This document shows, piece by piece, positions 37,796 to 45,430 of a stretch of DNA of 64,000 nucleotides; position 1 is the first letter of the stretch, and each line of letters opens with the position of its first letter. Source of the stretch: Pseudoscardovia suis. GTDB taxonomy: Bacteria; Actinomycetota; Actinomycetes; Actinomycetales; Bifidobacteriaceae. The position numbers and the translations under genes were made by a program. The notes beneath the pieces are model-generated. The model saw only the letters and a list, made by a program, of their open reading frames with translations. It made no database searches and was not told where the DNA came from. The stretch covers positions 186,001 to 250,000 of the forward strand of contig NZ_PGFC01000001.1 in the NCBI RefSeq assembly GCF_002797875.1, given 5' to 3'.

Positions 37796-38755
37796 TCACC
37801 GCATCGCACACACCACCATGAACACCGCGACCATGTGGCATGCGTATCCCAGAACCGTGCCCAGATGGAACAGTTCGTGGAAACCGAACACGCGCGGCCA
37901 GGGGTCGGGCTTGCGCTTGGCGTAGATGATGGCGCCGATGATGTAACACGCGCCGCCTGCGAGAATCAGGCACACGACGGCGGGGCCTGCATGCGGCGAC
38001 TGCCAGAACAGTCCCATGTAGCCGATGCCGGAGATGCCGAAGACGATGTAGACAACCGTGTAGAGCCAACGCGGTGCGTTGATCCACACGACGTGGATGA
38101 TCATCGCGACCGCCACGCACGCCCAGATCGAGATGAGGATGAGGTCTCGGGTACGGGCCTCGAGGGCGAATGAGACGGGCGTGTAGGTGCCGGCGATGAG
38201 CAGGAAGATGTTCATGTGGTCGATGCGACGCAGCACGTCGGTGACCTTAGGCGACCAGTCGCCAAGATGGTAGATCGCCGAGTTGCCGAACAGGATGAGC
38301 GAGCACGCCATGTAGACCGCGCACGCCCATTTGAGTCCCGCGCCGTGAGCCAGGCATATGAGCACGATGCCGCCGGCGAGCGCCAGGGGCGTGGCGCATA
38401 GGTGGATCCAGCCGCGCATGGCGGGTTTCGGCCGGCCATGCACGTCGAGGCGCACCTTGCGGAAATCGATGCCGCGCGCCTTGAGTTCGATCTTGCGCGC
38501 CTTGTATTCGCCTTTGGTGAGGATTTTCTTCGCCTTGCGTTCCGCCTTGGCGCGCTTGGAATCCGCCTTCGCCTGGGCGCGTGCGATGTCTGCGTCGCGC
38601 ACCCTCTGGCGTGTCTCTTGGGCGGCGAGGCCTGTCATCGCCGCTTCGACTTCAGCGTCTGCCTGGGATGCAAGGCGGCGCGCGTTTTCGTCGATGGCCT
38701 GCTTCGACAGCGCTGCGTCCGGGGTGTCCGACGAGCTGTGCTGTGTGCCTGCCAT
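37796..38755 (-). CDS. Hemolysin III / YqfA-family membrane protein
   Basis: A 319-residue protein. The C-terminal about 210 residues form the seven-span hemolysin III domain, with family residues in NSAIYHLGDWSPK, DHMNIFLLIAGTYTP and FHELFHLGTVLGYACH (probable metal-site histidines). The first about 100 residues are an extra charged, probably helical stretch (RAQAKADSKRAKAERKAKK). The ATG at 38755 follows AAAGG; an ATG at 38782 with GGAAAG 3 nt upstream is possible. Function of the family is uncertain despite the name. Confidence 0.8.
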   Translation of the reverse strand: MAGTQHSSSDTPDAALSKQAIDENARRLASQADAEVEAAMTGLAAQETRQRVRDADIARAQAKADSKRAKAERKAKKILTKGEYKARKIELKARGIDFRKVRLDVHGRPKPAMRGWIHLCATPLALAGGIVLICLAHGAGLKWACAVYMACSLILFGNSAIYHLGDWSPKVTDVLRRIDHMNIFLLIAGTYTPVSFALEARTRDLILISIWACVAVAMIIHVVWINAPRWLYTVVYIVFGISGIGYMGLFWQSPHAGPAVVCLILAGGACYIIGAIIYAKRKPDPWPRVFGFHELFHLGTVLGYACHMVAVFMVVCAMR

Positions 38756-38797
38756 GTGCGTGCCTTTCTGTGGTGTCGACATAACTTTCCGTTCCGT

Positions 38798-38817
38798 AAC
38801 TTACTTTATCGTAAGTT
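38798..38817. promoter_or_regulatory. Perfect inverted repeat in a divergent promoter region
   Basis: AACTTAC (38798-38804) and GTAAGTT (38811-38817) are perfectly inverted around TTTATC. The site lies 43 bp before the hemolysin III-like start and 72 bp before the PdtaS-like start. It has the size and symmetry of a dimeric repressor operator; no regulator gene is adjacent. Confidence 0.5.
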
Positions 38818-38888
38818 CTGTCAAATGCAAACCGGATCGAATGCATGGGTGCACGGATTTGACGCAATCATCGCTTAGGATGAAGTGC

Positions 38889-40376
38889 ATGGCAGATTTT
38901 TCGCAGATCATCGCAGGCAAGACAGGGTTCATCGATGCCGATCGCGAATGGCTCCACCGGCTGGTGTCCGATTGGCAGGTCATCGCAGACCTCAGCTTCG
39001 CCGACCTCATCCTCGTCATCCGCAATGACGAAGGCGACTATGTGGTCGCCGACCAATGCCGCGCATCCACCGTCGTGTCCGTGCTCATGGAGGACCTCAT
39101 CGGTCAGCCGGTCGCGGCAGAGATCGTTCCCGCCATCGAAAGCGCGTATTCCAACCGTGTGGTCGCCAGGCTCGACCACTACCGCATGGTGGGCAACAAC
39201 ACCGTATGCGACGTGTTCGCGCCGGTCATTCGCGACGACAGGGTGCTGGGCGTGGTGATTCGAGAGACCAACATGGCCACCCGCGTCGGCAACGGTCGAT
39301 ACGAGCTCGAATGCATCCAGACGGGCAAGCGGCTGTTCGGCATGATTTCCCTGGGACGCTTCCCCTATCAGGAGACACTCATTTCGGAACGGCCCAACGA
39401 CCTGCGCGTCTCCGACGGATTCTGTGTGCTTTCCGGCGAAGGCATCATAGAATACGCTTCGCCCAACGCCATCAGCTGCTACAGGCGACTGGGGGAGCAA
39501 GGGGAGCTCGTGGGGCGTTACCTTGCCGAAGTGACGACCGACCAGATCCATGAACGTGACACGGTGCCCGAATCTCTGTCATACGTGCTGAGCGGCAAAA
39601 GCGCCGCCGACAGCGAACTCGATACGAGCCGCGCCAGCCTGGCCATGCGCTCGCTGCCCTTGTACAACGCCCAATCGCAGCGCGATGGGGCGCTCGTGCT
39701 GTTCCGTGACGTGACCGAGGTGCGGCGCCGCGAAGTGGAGCTGCAGACGAAGGACGCGACGATTTCCGAGATCCATCATCGCGTCAAGAACAACCTGCAG
39801 GCCGTCTCCGCGCTGCTTCGGCTCCAGGCCCGCCGCACCAAGAGCGACGAGGTGCGCGCCGAGCTGCAGGAGGCGCAGCGGCGAATCTCCACGATCGCCG
39901 CAGTGCACGAAGGGCTGAGCCAATCGGCGGACGAGACAGTGGACTTTGACACGATCATCCCGAGCCTGCTGCGCATGAGCGTGGACGTGGCCGAGGAACG
40001 CGGCCAGAACATCGGCGTGCATTTCGTCGGGGAATTCGGCAGCATGCCCGCCCAAGACGCAACCCCATTGTCGTTGGTGCTCACCGAGCTGGTCACCAAC
40101 GCCGTGGAACATGGCTTCGAAGGCCGCACGGAAGGCACGATCACCATCTCCGCCGGCAGGGGAGGCAACTCTCTGGACGTGGTCGTCGAAGACGATGGCA
40201 ACGGCATGGATACTGAGTCCGAAAACGGCATGGCGAAGGCATCCGGCTCCGGGCTGGGCACACAGATCGTGCAGACCTTCGTGACGAACGACTTCGGAGG
40301 CACGATCCGCTGGGAGCCCAACCATCCGCATGGCACGCGCGTGGTGCTCAAGATGAAACTGCGCGCGGCGCAGTGA
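38889..40376 (+). CDS. PdtaS-type sensor histidine kinase
   Basis: A 495-residue soluble kinase, close to the 501 residues of mycobacterial PdtaS. Order: N-terminal GAF-like domain (about 5-140), PAS domain (about 170-285), HisKA_2 dimerisation domain with EIHHRVKNNLQAVSALLRLQ (phosphoacceptor His near 298), then a HATPase domain with LTELVTNAVEHGFEG (N-box), VVEDDGNGM and GSGLGTQIVQTF. No membrane segment. The partner PdtaR (an antiterminator regulator) is not in the window. The ATG at 38889 is 7 nt after TAGGAT; the huge upstream frame is antisense to the neighbour and rejected. A strong terminator follows. Confidence 0.88.
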   Translation: MADFSQIIAGKTGFIDADREWLHRLVSDWQVIADLSFADLILVIRNDEGDYVVADQCRASTVVSVLMEDLIGQPVAAEIVPAIESAYSNRVVARLDHYRMVGNNTVCDVFAPVIRDDRVLGVVIRETNMATRVGNGRYELECIQTGKRLFGMISLGRFPYQETLISERPNDLRVSDGFCVLSGEGIIEYASPNAISCYRRLGEQGELVGRYLAEVTTDQIHERDTVPESLSYVLSGKSAADSELDTSRASLAMRSLPLYNAQSQRDGALVLFRDVTEVRRREVELQTKDATISEIHHRVKNNLQAVSALLRLQARRTKSDEVRAELQEAQRRISTIAAVHEGLSQSADETVDFDTIIPSLLRMSVDVAEERGQNIGVHFVGEFGSMPAQDATPLSLVLTELVTNAVEHGFEGRTEGTITISAGRGGNSLDVVVEDDGNGMDTESENGMAKASGSGLGTQIVQTFVTNDFGGTIRWEPNHPHGTRVVLKMKLRAAQ

Positions 40377-40406
40377 TCCGCACCATCTGCTGTTTCCATC
40401 CGTTAT

Positions 40407-40458
40407 CCCCGTCCAGCGTCGCCATTCAACGTTCTTTCACGGCGCTGGGCGGGGTTTT
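40407..40458 (+). terminator. Rho-independent terminator of the PdtaS-type kinase gene
   Basis: CCCCGTCCAGCG (40407-40418) pairs with CGCTGGGCGGGG (40443-40454), one mismatch, followed by TTTT. Confidence 0.85.
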
Positions 40459-40465
40459 CTGTAAT

Positions 40466-40589
40466 GGGATTCACATGCCGGAGATTCCCTGTGAGCGGGG
40501 ATTCGCATGCGATAGGAATTCACTGGGGATTCAACTGGCAGCCATCATGGGGGCTATGTGTTTCGTTACCCTTAATGTCAGGGATTCAC
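40466..40589 (+). repeat. Five GGGATTCAC-like iterons
   Basis: GGGATTCAC at 40466-40474 and 40581-40589, with variants GGGATTCGC (40498), GGAATTCAC (40515) and GGGATTCAA (40526), all in the same orientation. They occupy the promoter region of the two small genes that follow. Spacing is uneven (32, 17, 11, 55 bp). A regulator binding cluster is possible. Confidence 0.55.
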
Positions 40590-40625
40590 TCAAACAAGGA
40601 TTTTCTCATTGAGGAGGTTGCATCC

Positions 40626-40856
40626 ATGTACAAGACGTTCACGGTCGGATACCACCCCAAGGCCAAGGACATGGCAGCGGCGGTCGAACGCATGGCGAAC
40701 GAGATAGCAGAGCAGGGATTCTGCGTCGTTTCGATGTCCATCACGGGCAGCGGCAAGGCGATAATCCTTGCCCAGAGCTCCAGCCTTGCTGAAACCGCCA
40801 GCACAGCCGACATTGACGGCGTATCAGCGTCAGACGCAGAAGAGAACGCACAATGA
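40626..40856 (+). CDS. Small protein of unknown function (76 aa)
   Basis: Begins MYKTFTVGYHPKAKDMAAAV; no membrane segment or signal peptide. The pattern of two strands around one helix (KTFTVGYHP, then AAAVERMANEIAEQGF, then CVVSMSITGSGKAIILAQSS) recalls small DUF4177-like alpha/beta proteins, which is only a structural guess. GAGGAGGTT precedes the ATG closely and clearly; the longer frame from 40464 is not supported. Its stop overlaps the next ATG by 4 nt, so it acts with the small membrane protein. Confidence 0.7.
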   Translation: MYKTFTVGYHPKAKDMAAAVERMANEIAEQGFCVVSMSITGSGKAIILAQSSSLAETASTADIDGVSASDAEENAQ

Positions 40857-41041
40857 ACGACGGTCAGTACAAAGCCTTGCTCATCATAGCCATCATCGGC
40901 ATCATCGTGTCGGTCCTGGGCTTCATCGCCGTTGCGGTGCGCGGCAATTTCGGCGATTTCATGGCAGGTGCCACGCCTGGCGTGCTGCTGGGGCTGTCCC
41001 TGCTCGTGATCATCGTGATCAATGGCAAAGATTCCCGGTAG
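40853..41041 (+). CDS. Small two-span membrane protein (62 aa)
   Basis: Not recognised. Residues about 8-28 (ALLIIAIIGIIVSVLGFIAV) and 38-57 (ATPGVLLGLSLLVIIVI) are hydrophobic, joined by a short loop with RGNFGDFM. The charge pattern suggests both ends near the cytoplasm. Coupled by a 4-nt overlap to the 76-aa protein. The hairpin at 41066-41094 follows. Confidence 0.65.
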   Translation: MNDGQYKALLIIAIIGIIVSVLGFIAVAVRGNFGDFMAGATPGVLLGLSLLVIIVINGKDSR

Positions 41042-41060
41042 ACAATCGCAGTAACACAGT

Positions 41061-41094
41061 AAAAAATCCCTTGGCTGCAACGCAACCAAGGGAT
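41061..41094 (-). terminator. Rho-independent terminator of the WhiB1-like gene
   Basis: Perfect 9-bp stem ATCCCTTGG/CCAAGGGAT (41066-41074, 41086-41094). On the minus strand it is followed by six T (41066-41061), so it terminates the leftward whiB gene 31 nt after its stop. The stem may also stop the rightward small-gene transcript. Confidence 0.9.
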
Positions 41095-41125
41095 ACAACT
41101 CCAGAACCGACGCAATGCCGAATGC

Positions 41126-41410
41126 TCAGATTTGCATTTGCATCTGCATTGCCTGGGACCGGCGCGCACGCATGGCGCGGCGCTTGAGTGCGCGGCGCTC
41201 GTCTTCGGAAAGACCGCCCCACACACCGTAGTCCTGGTTCATTTCGAGAGCGTATTTGAGGCATTGATCGATGACGTCGCAGGTGCGGCACACCTGCTTC
41301 GCCTCTTCAATCTGCTGGTAGGCTGCGCCCGTGTTGCCCACGGGGAAGAAAAGCTCGGGATCCTTGTCCCGGCACGCGGCCTTCGAACGCCAATCGCTCG
41401 CAGTGCTCAT
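41126..41410 (-). CDS. WhiB-family regulator, WhiB1/WblE-like
   Basis: A 94-residue iron-sulfur regulator. The four cluster cysteines are C13, C41, C44 and C50 (CRTCDVIDQC), followed by the GVWGG turn and the basic ERRALKRRAMRARR DNA-binding end. DWRSKAACRDKDPELFFPVG matches WhiB1 more than other WhiB types. In actinobacteria WhiB1 binds the principal sigma factor and responds to nitric oxide. The C-terminus carries an odd Met/Gln run (QAMQMQMQI). It has its own terminator. Confidence 0.9.
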   Translation of the reverse strand: MSTASDWRSKAACRDKDPELFFPVGNTGAAYQQIEEAKQVCRTCDVIDQCLKYALEMNQDYGVWGGLSEDERRALKRRAMRARRSQAMQMQMQI

Positions 41411-41598
41411 AGAAAGACTCCTGTCTAATCTGGTACTTTTAGCTTTGCACTGTTTGGCGCGAGAATCAAGGTTTTATTAGGATTATTTTTTCCGCTGATT
41501 TTTCACAGTGGGCATCCAGAGTGTTCTTTGGTTATTCATGCGCGTTTTTCAAGCGCTTCCATGGGTACGTCGATGACACGGATGCGTTGATGACACGT

Positions 41599-43770
41599 CT
41601 AGCGTTCACGGGGCGCAGTCGGTCCTCCATTGCACGCCCTCCATTGCACGAGGAACGATGCATCCGTCATGGCGACGGCGCGGCCGGGAGTGCGCCAATC
41701 CTCCTCGCTCAGCGTCGCGGCTAAGTCCGCAGGGATGCCCATGAGCGTGTTCGTGGACTTGTCCGGTGTAGGAAACACGATGCGTTGCGCGCAATCCTCC
41801 GGATACCGCACATGCCGGGCGGAGCGAACTGCGAACACCACGTGTGTCGCCCGGTCATCGAGGGCGCGGCGGAAGTCCATCGCGCCATCGCCCTGCGCCA
41901 ATGGGTCGAGCAGAGAATCAGCGTCGTCGGCGACGAATGTCATGCGGCCATCGGGCTGTATGAGGCGCGCGGTCCATGGCGGTTTCGCAGGGAGCGCAAG
42001 CCAGCCCGACTCTCGCGCGGCTTGCATGATGGCGGCCAATGCCGTCGATTTGCCACAGCCAGGCGCGCCGATGATCGCAAGGTTTCCTTTCAACGTCAGC
42101 AGCCACAGGGACACATGGATGCCATCGTCGCGCAGCCCCACTGAAAGCCCGTCCGAAGGTCGGGGACACTGACGGTGGGATTGCGATTCGCCGGCTTTGG
42201 CTGCATGACCTGTCGTCCCTGCACCTGTCGTCCCTGCATCCGTCGCCTGTGCACCTGCTGCCCGTGCACTCGTCGCCTGAGCATTGGGGGAGGCGTGGCT
42301 GCCGCATTGGCCAGATGGCAGAAGTCGGTCGGACATTCGCATGTCAAGGGAAGCAGCTTGCAGGTCGTTGCCGTCCACGTGGCGTGGCAACGGTGGTGAA
42401 AACAGCGGTTCGGGTGTCTCCAAGCCGCAGAACGCGGCGGCACGCTGGCATGCGCGCACCCACGTGGCGGTGCACGAGCATGGGGAGCAACGCACCATCG
42501 TGAGATCCGCGCCGTCGCTGAGGAACGCCGTGCCGGGCTGCCGCGGGCTGATATGGGCGGCGTGGGGCGAGCCGATCAGTTCGGAGGATTGCAAGGCGTC
42601 CCGCACGCGCAGGCATATGTTGAGGTTGAGGTTCGCCTTCATGTCGGCGCTGACCTGGCCAAGTGGATTCTGCGTGCAGATGATGAGGTTCATGCCCAGT
42701 GAGCGTCCCAGCGAAGCCAATGACACGAGACGGTTGACGTAATCGGGCATGCGTTGGCGCAGTGCGGCGAATTCGTCGACCACCACGAGCAGGCGCGGGC
42801 ACGGATGGCCAAGCTCATGCATCGTGGCGGCGCCTTGCCTGGCGAGCAATTCCTCCCGTCGGCGCAGTTCGCTTTCCAACGCACGCAGCGCACGGGCGGC
42901 GTGCGCAAGACTGAGATCCGATACGTCGCCCACGCAGTGCGGCAGTTTGCGCAGCAGGCGGAATGCCGCGCCGCCTTTGAAATCAAGGAACACAAAATGC
43001 AGGCGGTCCGAAGGATTGAGGCATGCCAGCGCCAGGCACCATGATTCAAGGAGCACGGACTTGCCTGACCCCGTGGTGCCCGCGACCAAGGCGTGCGGGC
43101 CTTGGCGCGTGATGTCGATGGTGACAGTGCGCGCCGATGCGTCTGCTCGCCCTGGCATCCCGTCGGGGACTGGCATCGGAGGCGCAAAACTCGGCACGTC
43201 CGTCCCAATGCCTATGGGGGCGCACAGGCCCGAATCATTCCGTCCGTCACGCCGCGCGTCAGGCTGCCCGTCGCATGGGGGAGAACGCCGTGACCACGCA
43301 TGGCATACCGCGCGCCACGCATGCTGGGGCCGGCAGGATTTCGAAGCGGGAACGGCAGGGAACAGCAATTCCTCCAACGGCGGAGGGGCAGGCAGCTGCA
43401 AGGTTGCGAAATCCGCTGTCGCGGGCGCTTGACGCACAGTGTCGGAATCCGTGCCCTCGTACAGTTCGGCGGCGTTCTTGGCTTCGCGCATTTGCACGAT
43501 CATCGCAGCGCAGGATGCCAGCGAACCGACCGCCGCGGGAATCACGAATCCCAGATACCAGTGGTTGCCCTGCTGCATGACCATGCCCGCCATCGCGAGT
43601 TGTCCGAACACCGGAGCCAGAAATGAAGCCACCATGAGGACGGGCAGCAGCGAACTGCGACGCGGCCGGGCATCGCCGCGTCGGCATTCATCACTGTGAT
43701 ATCCGTCGTTTCGTCCGCTACCCTTGGGCGGGCGAAGCGAATGTTTGGGAAAGATCCGTGTCTTGGGCAT
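41599..43770 (-). CDS. FtsK/SpoIIIE (EccC/EssC-like) membrane ATPase
   Basis: A 723-residue protein. Two membrane segments lie near residues 40-90 (LLPVLMVASFLAPVFG; YLGFVIPAAVGSLASC). The first FtsK/SpoIIIE ATPase domain has Walker A AGTTGSGKS, LHFVFLDFKGGAAF and Walker B RLLVVVDEFA. A second, weaker P-loop domain has IGAPGCGKST and VADDADSLL. This fits EccC/EssC-type ATPases of type VII secretion more than FtsK proper (no gamma domain seen), but no WXG100 genes are adjacent. The ATG at 43770 has no good binding site; an in-frame start at 43857 is possible. A DnaA-box-like site lies 91 nt upstream. Confidence 0.72.
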   Translation of the reverse strand: MPKTRIFPKHSLRPPKGSGRNDGYHSDECRRGDARPRRSSLLPVLMVASFLAPVFGQLAMAGMVMQQGNHWYLGFVIPAAVGSLASCAAMIVQMREAKNAAELYEGTDSDTVRQAPATADFATLQLPAPPPLEELLFPAVPASKSCRPQHAWRAVCHAWSRRSPPCDGQPDARRDGRNDSGLCAPIGIGTDVPSFAPPMPVPDGMPGRADASARTVTIDITRQGPHALVAGTTGSGKSVLLESWCLALACLNPSDRLHFVFLDFKGGAAFRLLRKLPHCVGDVSDLSLAHAARALRALESELRRREELLARQGAATMHELGHPCPRLLVVVDEFAALRQRMPDYVNRLVSLASLGRSLGMNLIICTQNPLGQVSADMKANLNLNICLRVRDALQSSELIGSPHAAHISPRQPGTAFLSDGADLTMVRCSPCSCTATWVRACQRAAAFCGLETPEPLFSPPLPRHVDGNDLQAASLDMRMSDRLLPSGQCGSHASPNAQATSARAAGAQATDAGTTGAGTTGHAAKAGESQSHRQCPRPSDGLSVGLRDDGIHVSLWLLTLKGNLAIIGAPGCGKSTALAAIMQAARESGWLALPAKPPWTARLIQPDGRMTFVADDADSLLDPLAQGDGAMDFRRALDDRATHVVFAVRSARHVRYPEDCAQRIVFPTPDKSTNTLMGIPADLAATLSEEDWRTPGRAVAMTDASFLVQWRACNGGPTAPRER

Positions 43771-43860
43771 GCGACCATTGTCACGCCACGAAGGCTTGGA
43801 CCGGCGGGAATATGACCAATGTGGATGCATGTGGGGCAGAAAAAACCTCTGCGACAATCC

Positions 43861-43869
43861 TGTGGATAA
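43861..43869 (-). promoter_or_regulatory. DnaA-box-like site upstream of the FtsK/EccC-like gene
   Basis: TGTGGATAA, a perfect inverse of the DnaA consensus TTATCCACA, in the intergenic stretch between the LCP gene at 43942 and the FtsK/EccC-like gene. Single occurrence, so not an origin. Confidence 0.4.
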
Positions 43870-43941
43870 CTTCGGATTGCGTTTATGCGTCCTGCCCTTT
43901 GTGCTTGCGCCCTAAGCCCTTGGTGCCTAACCTCCTGCGGC

Positions 43942-45342
43942 TTACGCCCCTGTGTAGCCTCCCACGGTGCCGGCGGGCTGGGTGCCTCGGCTCAGCGCCT
44001 TGAACAGGTCGAGGTTCTTGTCATCGTCCAGCAGCACGCAGGAACCGATGCCTGACGCCGGCTGATAATTCACGCTGGAGTAATACACGCTGCCGGTCAC
44101 GCCACCCGAACCCGTGGCATCGCGGAATGCAGAAGCCATCTGCAACAGCGTGAACGCATTGGAGTTCTCGTCCACCGTGAGCGCGCCCAACGTGGCATCG
44201 CCCACCTTGTGCAGTGTCGAATAGGTGCGCACCGATTTGTCTGTCGTCACCTTCGTCATGATCGCGGAGATGACCTGGCGTTGCCGTGCGGCACGGCCGA
44301 TGTCGCCCTGCGGATCGGAATAGCGCATGCGGGCGAACGCGAGCGCCGTCGTGCCGTCGGCGGTGTGGCAGCCAGCCGTCCACTGCAGTCCGGAATAGGC
44401 GTCGTTGACGTCATAGTCAAGGCACAGGTTCACGCCACCCAAGGCGTCCACGATCCCCATCACGCCGGAGAAACCGATGAGCGCCACGTGGTCCACCGTG
44501 ACGCCGGTCAGCCCCTCCACGGTCTTGACAAGCTGGGGATATCCGTAGTTTTCGGCGACGGAATTGATCTTCATGTCCTGACCGTCCACGGTCACATAGG
44601 AGTCGCGGGGGATGGAGATGAGCGAAGAGGGGCCGGAACTGGGCTTGGTGAGCACGAGGATCGTATCGTTTCTAAAGCCCGGCACTTCCTCCTGCGTGCC
44701 ACCGACCGTGCCGTCTCGCTGGTCAGAGCCCAGGATCAGCCATGTGGTGCCGGAGGTGTTCGCCGATCCTGACAGCATGTCCTGATGGTTGAGGCTGCGG
44801 TTGATCCACATCACTTGGCTTGAAACGAACACGATAATCGCAGCGAGCAGCGCCACGAGCACAATGGCGATGATGCGCCGTGCGCTGTGGCGGTGCCGAC
44901 GGTGGCGCTGGGGACGTTGAGGGCCGGACTGGGGGAGGTCCGCGGGCTCGGCATTCGGTATGGCGGTGGATTGTCTGCCGCGCAGCCGTGCCGAACCGGC
45001 GCTCCCATTGATGCCGCTGCCGTTCATGCCGGGTGTGGGGGCGATGTAGGAGGGCAGACGGTCAGGGGCGGGCGCGGAGCTGTTGCGCGCTGATCCCGTG
45101 CGTGCGGTGCCGGATGCGCGAGTGCCGGCAGAGTTCGGGGCGAATGACGCCGGTTGGAATTGTCGGGGTTGCTGAGAGGCCCCGGAGGCGCGCTGGCCGC
45201 CAGGGGCGAAGCTCGGCGGCGCTTGGCGGGACTGCTGGTGCCGGGATGACTGTGCTGAGGCGTCGGTGTGTCGCTGCCGTCCGTCGCCATCACGGTTCGA
45301 TGGCGAGAAGCTGGGCGGAAGTTGGCTGCCCGAATAAGCCAT
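43942..45342 (-). CDS. LytR-CpsA-Psr (LCP) family protein
   Basis: A 466-residue protein with a disordered cytoplasmic N-terminus of about 155 residues (Ser/Gln/Pro/Arg), one membrane segment (about 157-178) and an extracytoplasmic LCP domain. Typical residues: WLILGSDQRDG, FRNDTILVLTK, LISIPRDSYV, INSVAENYG, GIVDALGGVNLCLDYDV and RMRYSDPQGDIGRAARQRQV (polyprenyl-phosphate arginines). LCP enzymes attach secondary polymers to peptidoglycan. GAAAGGA is 7 nt before the ATG. A second LCP gene lies directly upstream, 88 nt away. Confidence 0.9.
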   Translation of the reverse strand: MAYSGSQLPPSFSPSNRDGDGRQRHTDASAQSSRHQQSRQAPPSFAPGGQRASGASQQPRQFQPASFAPNSAGTRASGTARTGSARNSSAPAPDRLPSYIAPTPGMNGSGINGSAGSARLRGRQSTAIPNAEPADLPQSGPQRPQRHRRHRHSARRIIAIVLVALLAAIIVFVSSQVMWINRSLNHQDMLSGSANTSGTTWLILGSDQRDGTVGGTQEEVPGFRNDTILVLTKPSSGPSSLISIPRDSYVTVDGQDMKINSVAENYGYPQLVKTVEGLTGVTVDHVALIGFSGVMGIVDALGGVNLCLDYDVNDAYSGLQWTAGCHTADGTTALAFARMRYSDPQGDIGRAARQRQVISAIMTKVTTDKSVRTYSTLHKVGDATLGALTVDENSNAFTLLQMASAFRDATGSGGVTGSVYYSSVNYQPASGIGSCVLLDDDKNLDLFKALSRGTQPAGTVGGYTGA

Positions 45343-45430
45343 AGCGAAGTCCTTTCTTATCGCAGGTCCTGCTGGGCCGTTCGCGGGGAGTCGTCTGAAG
45401 TCCCTGCGAACGGCGCTTGCCGACGCCAGG

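Noticed and set aside
38358-38888. N-terminal extension of the PdtaS-type kinase to 672 residues
   Set aside because: It overlaps the hemolysin III-like gene on the other strand and includes no domain; 495 residues match the family length.
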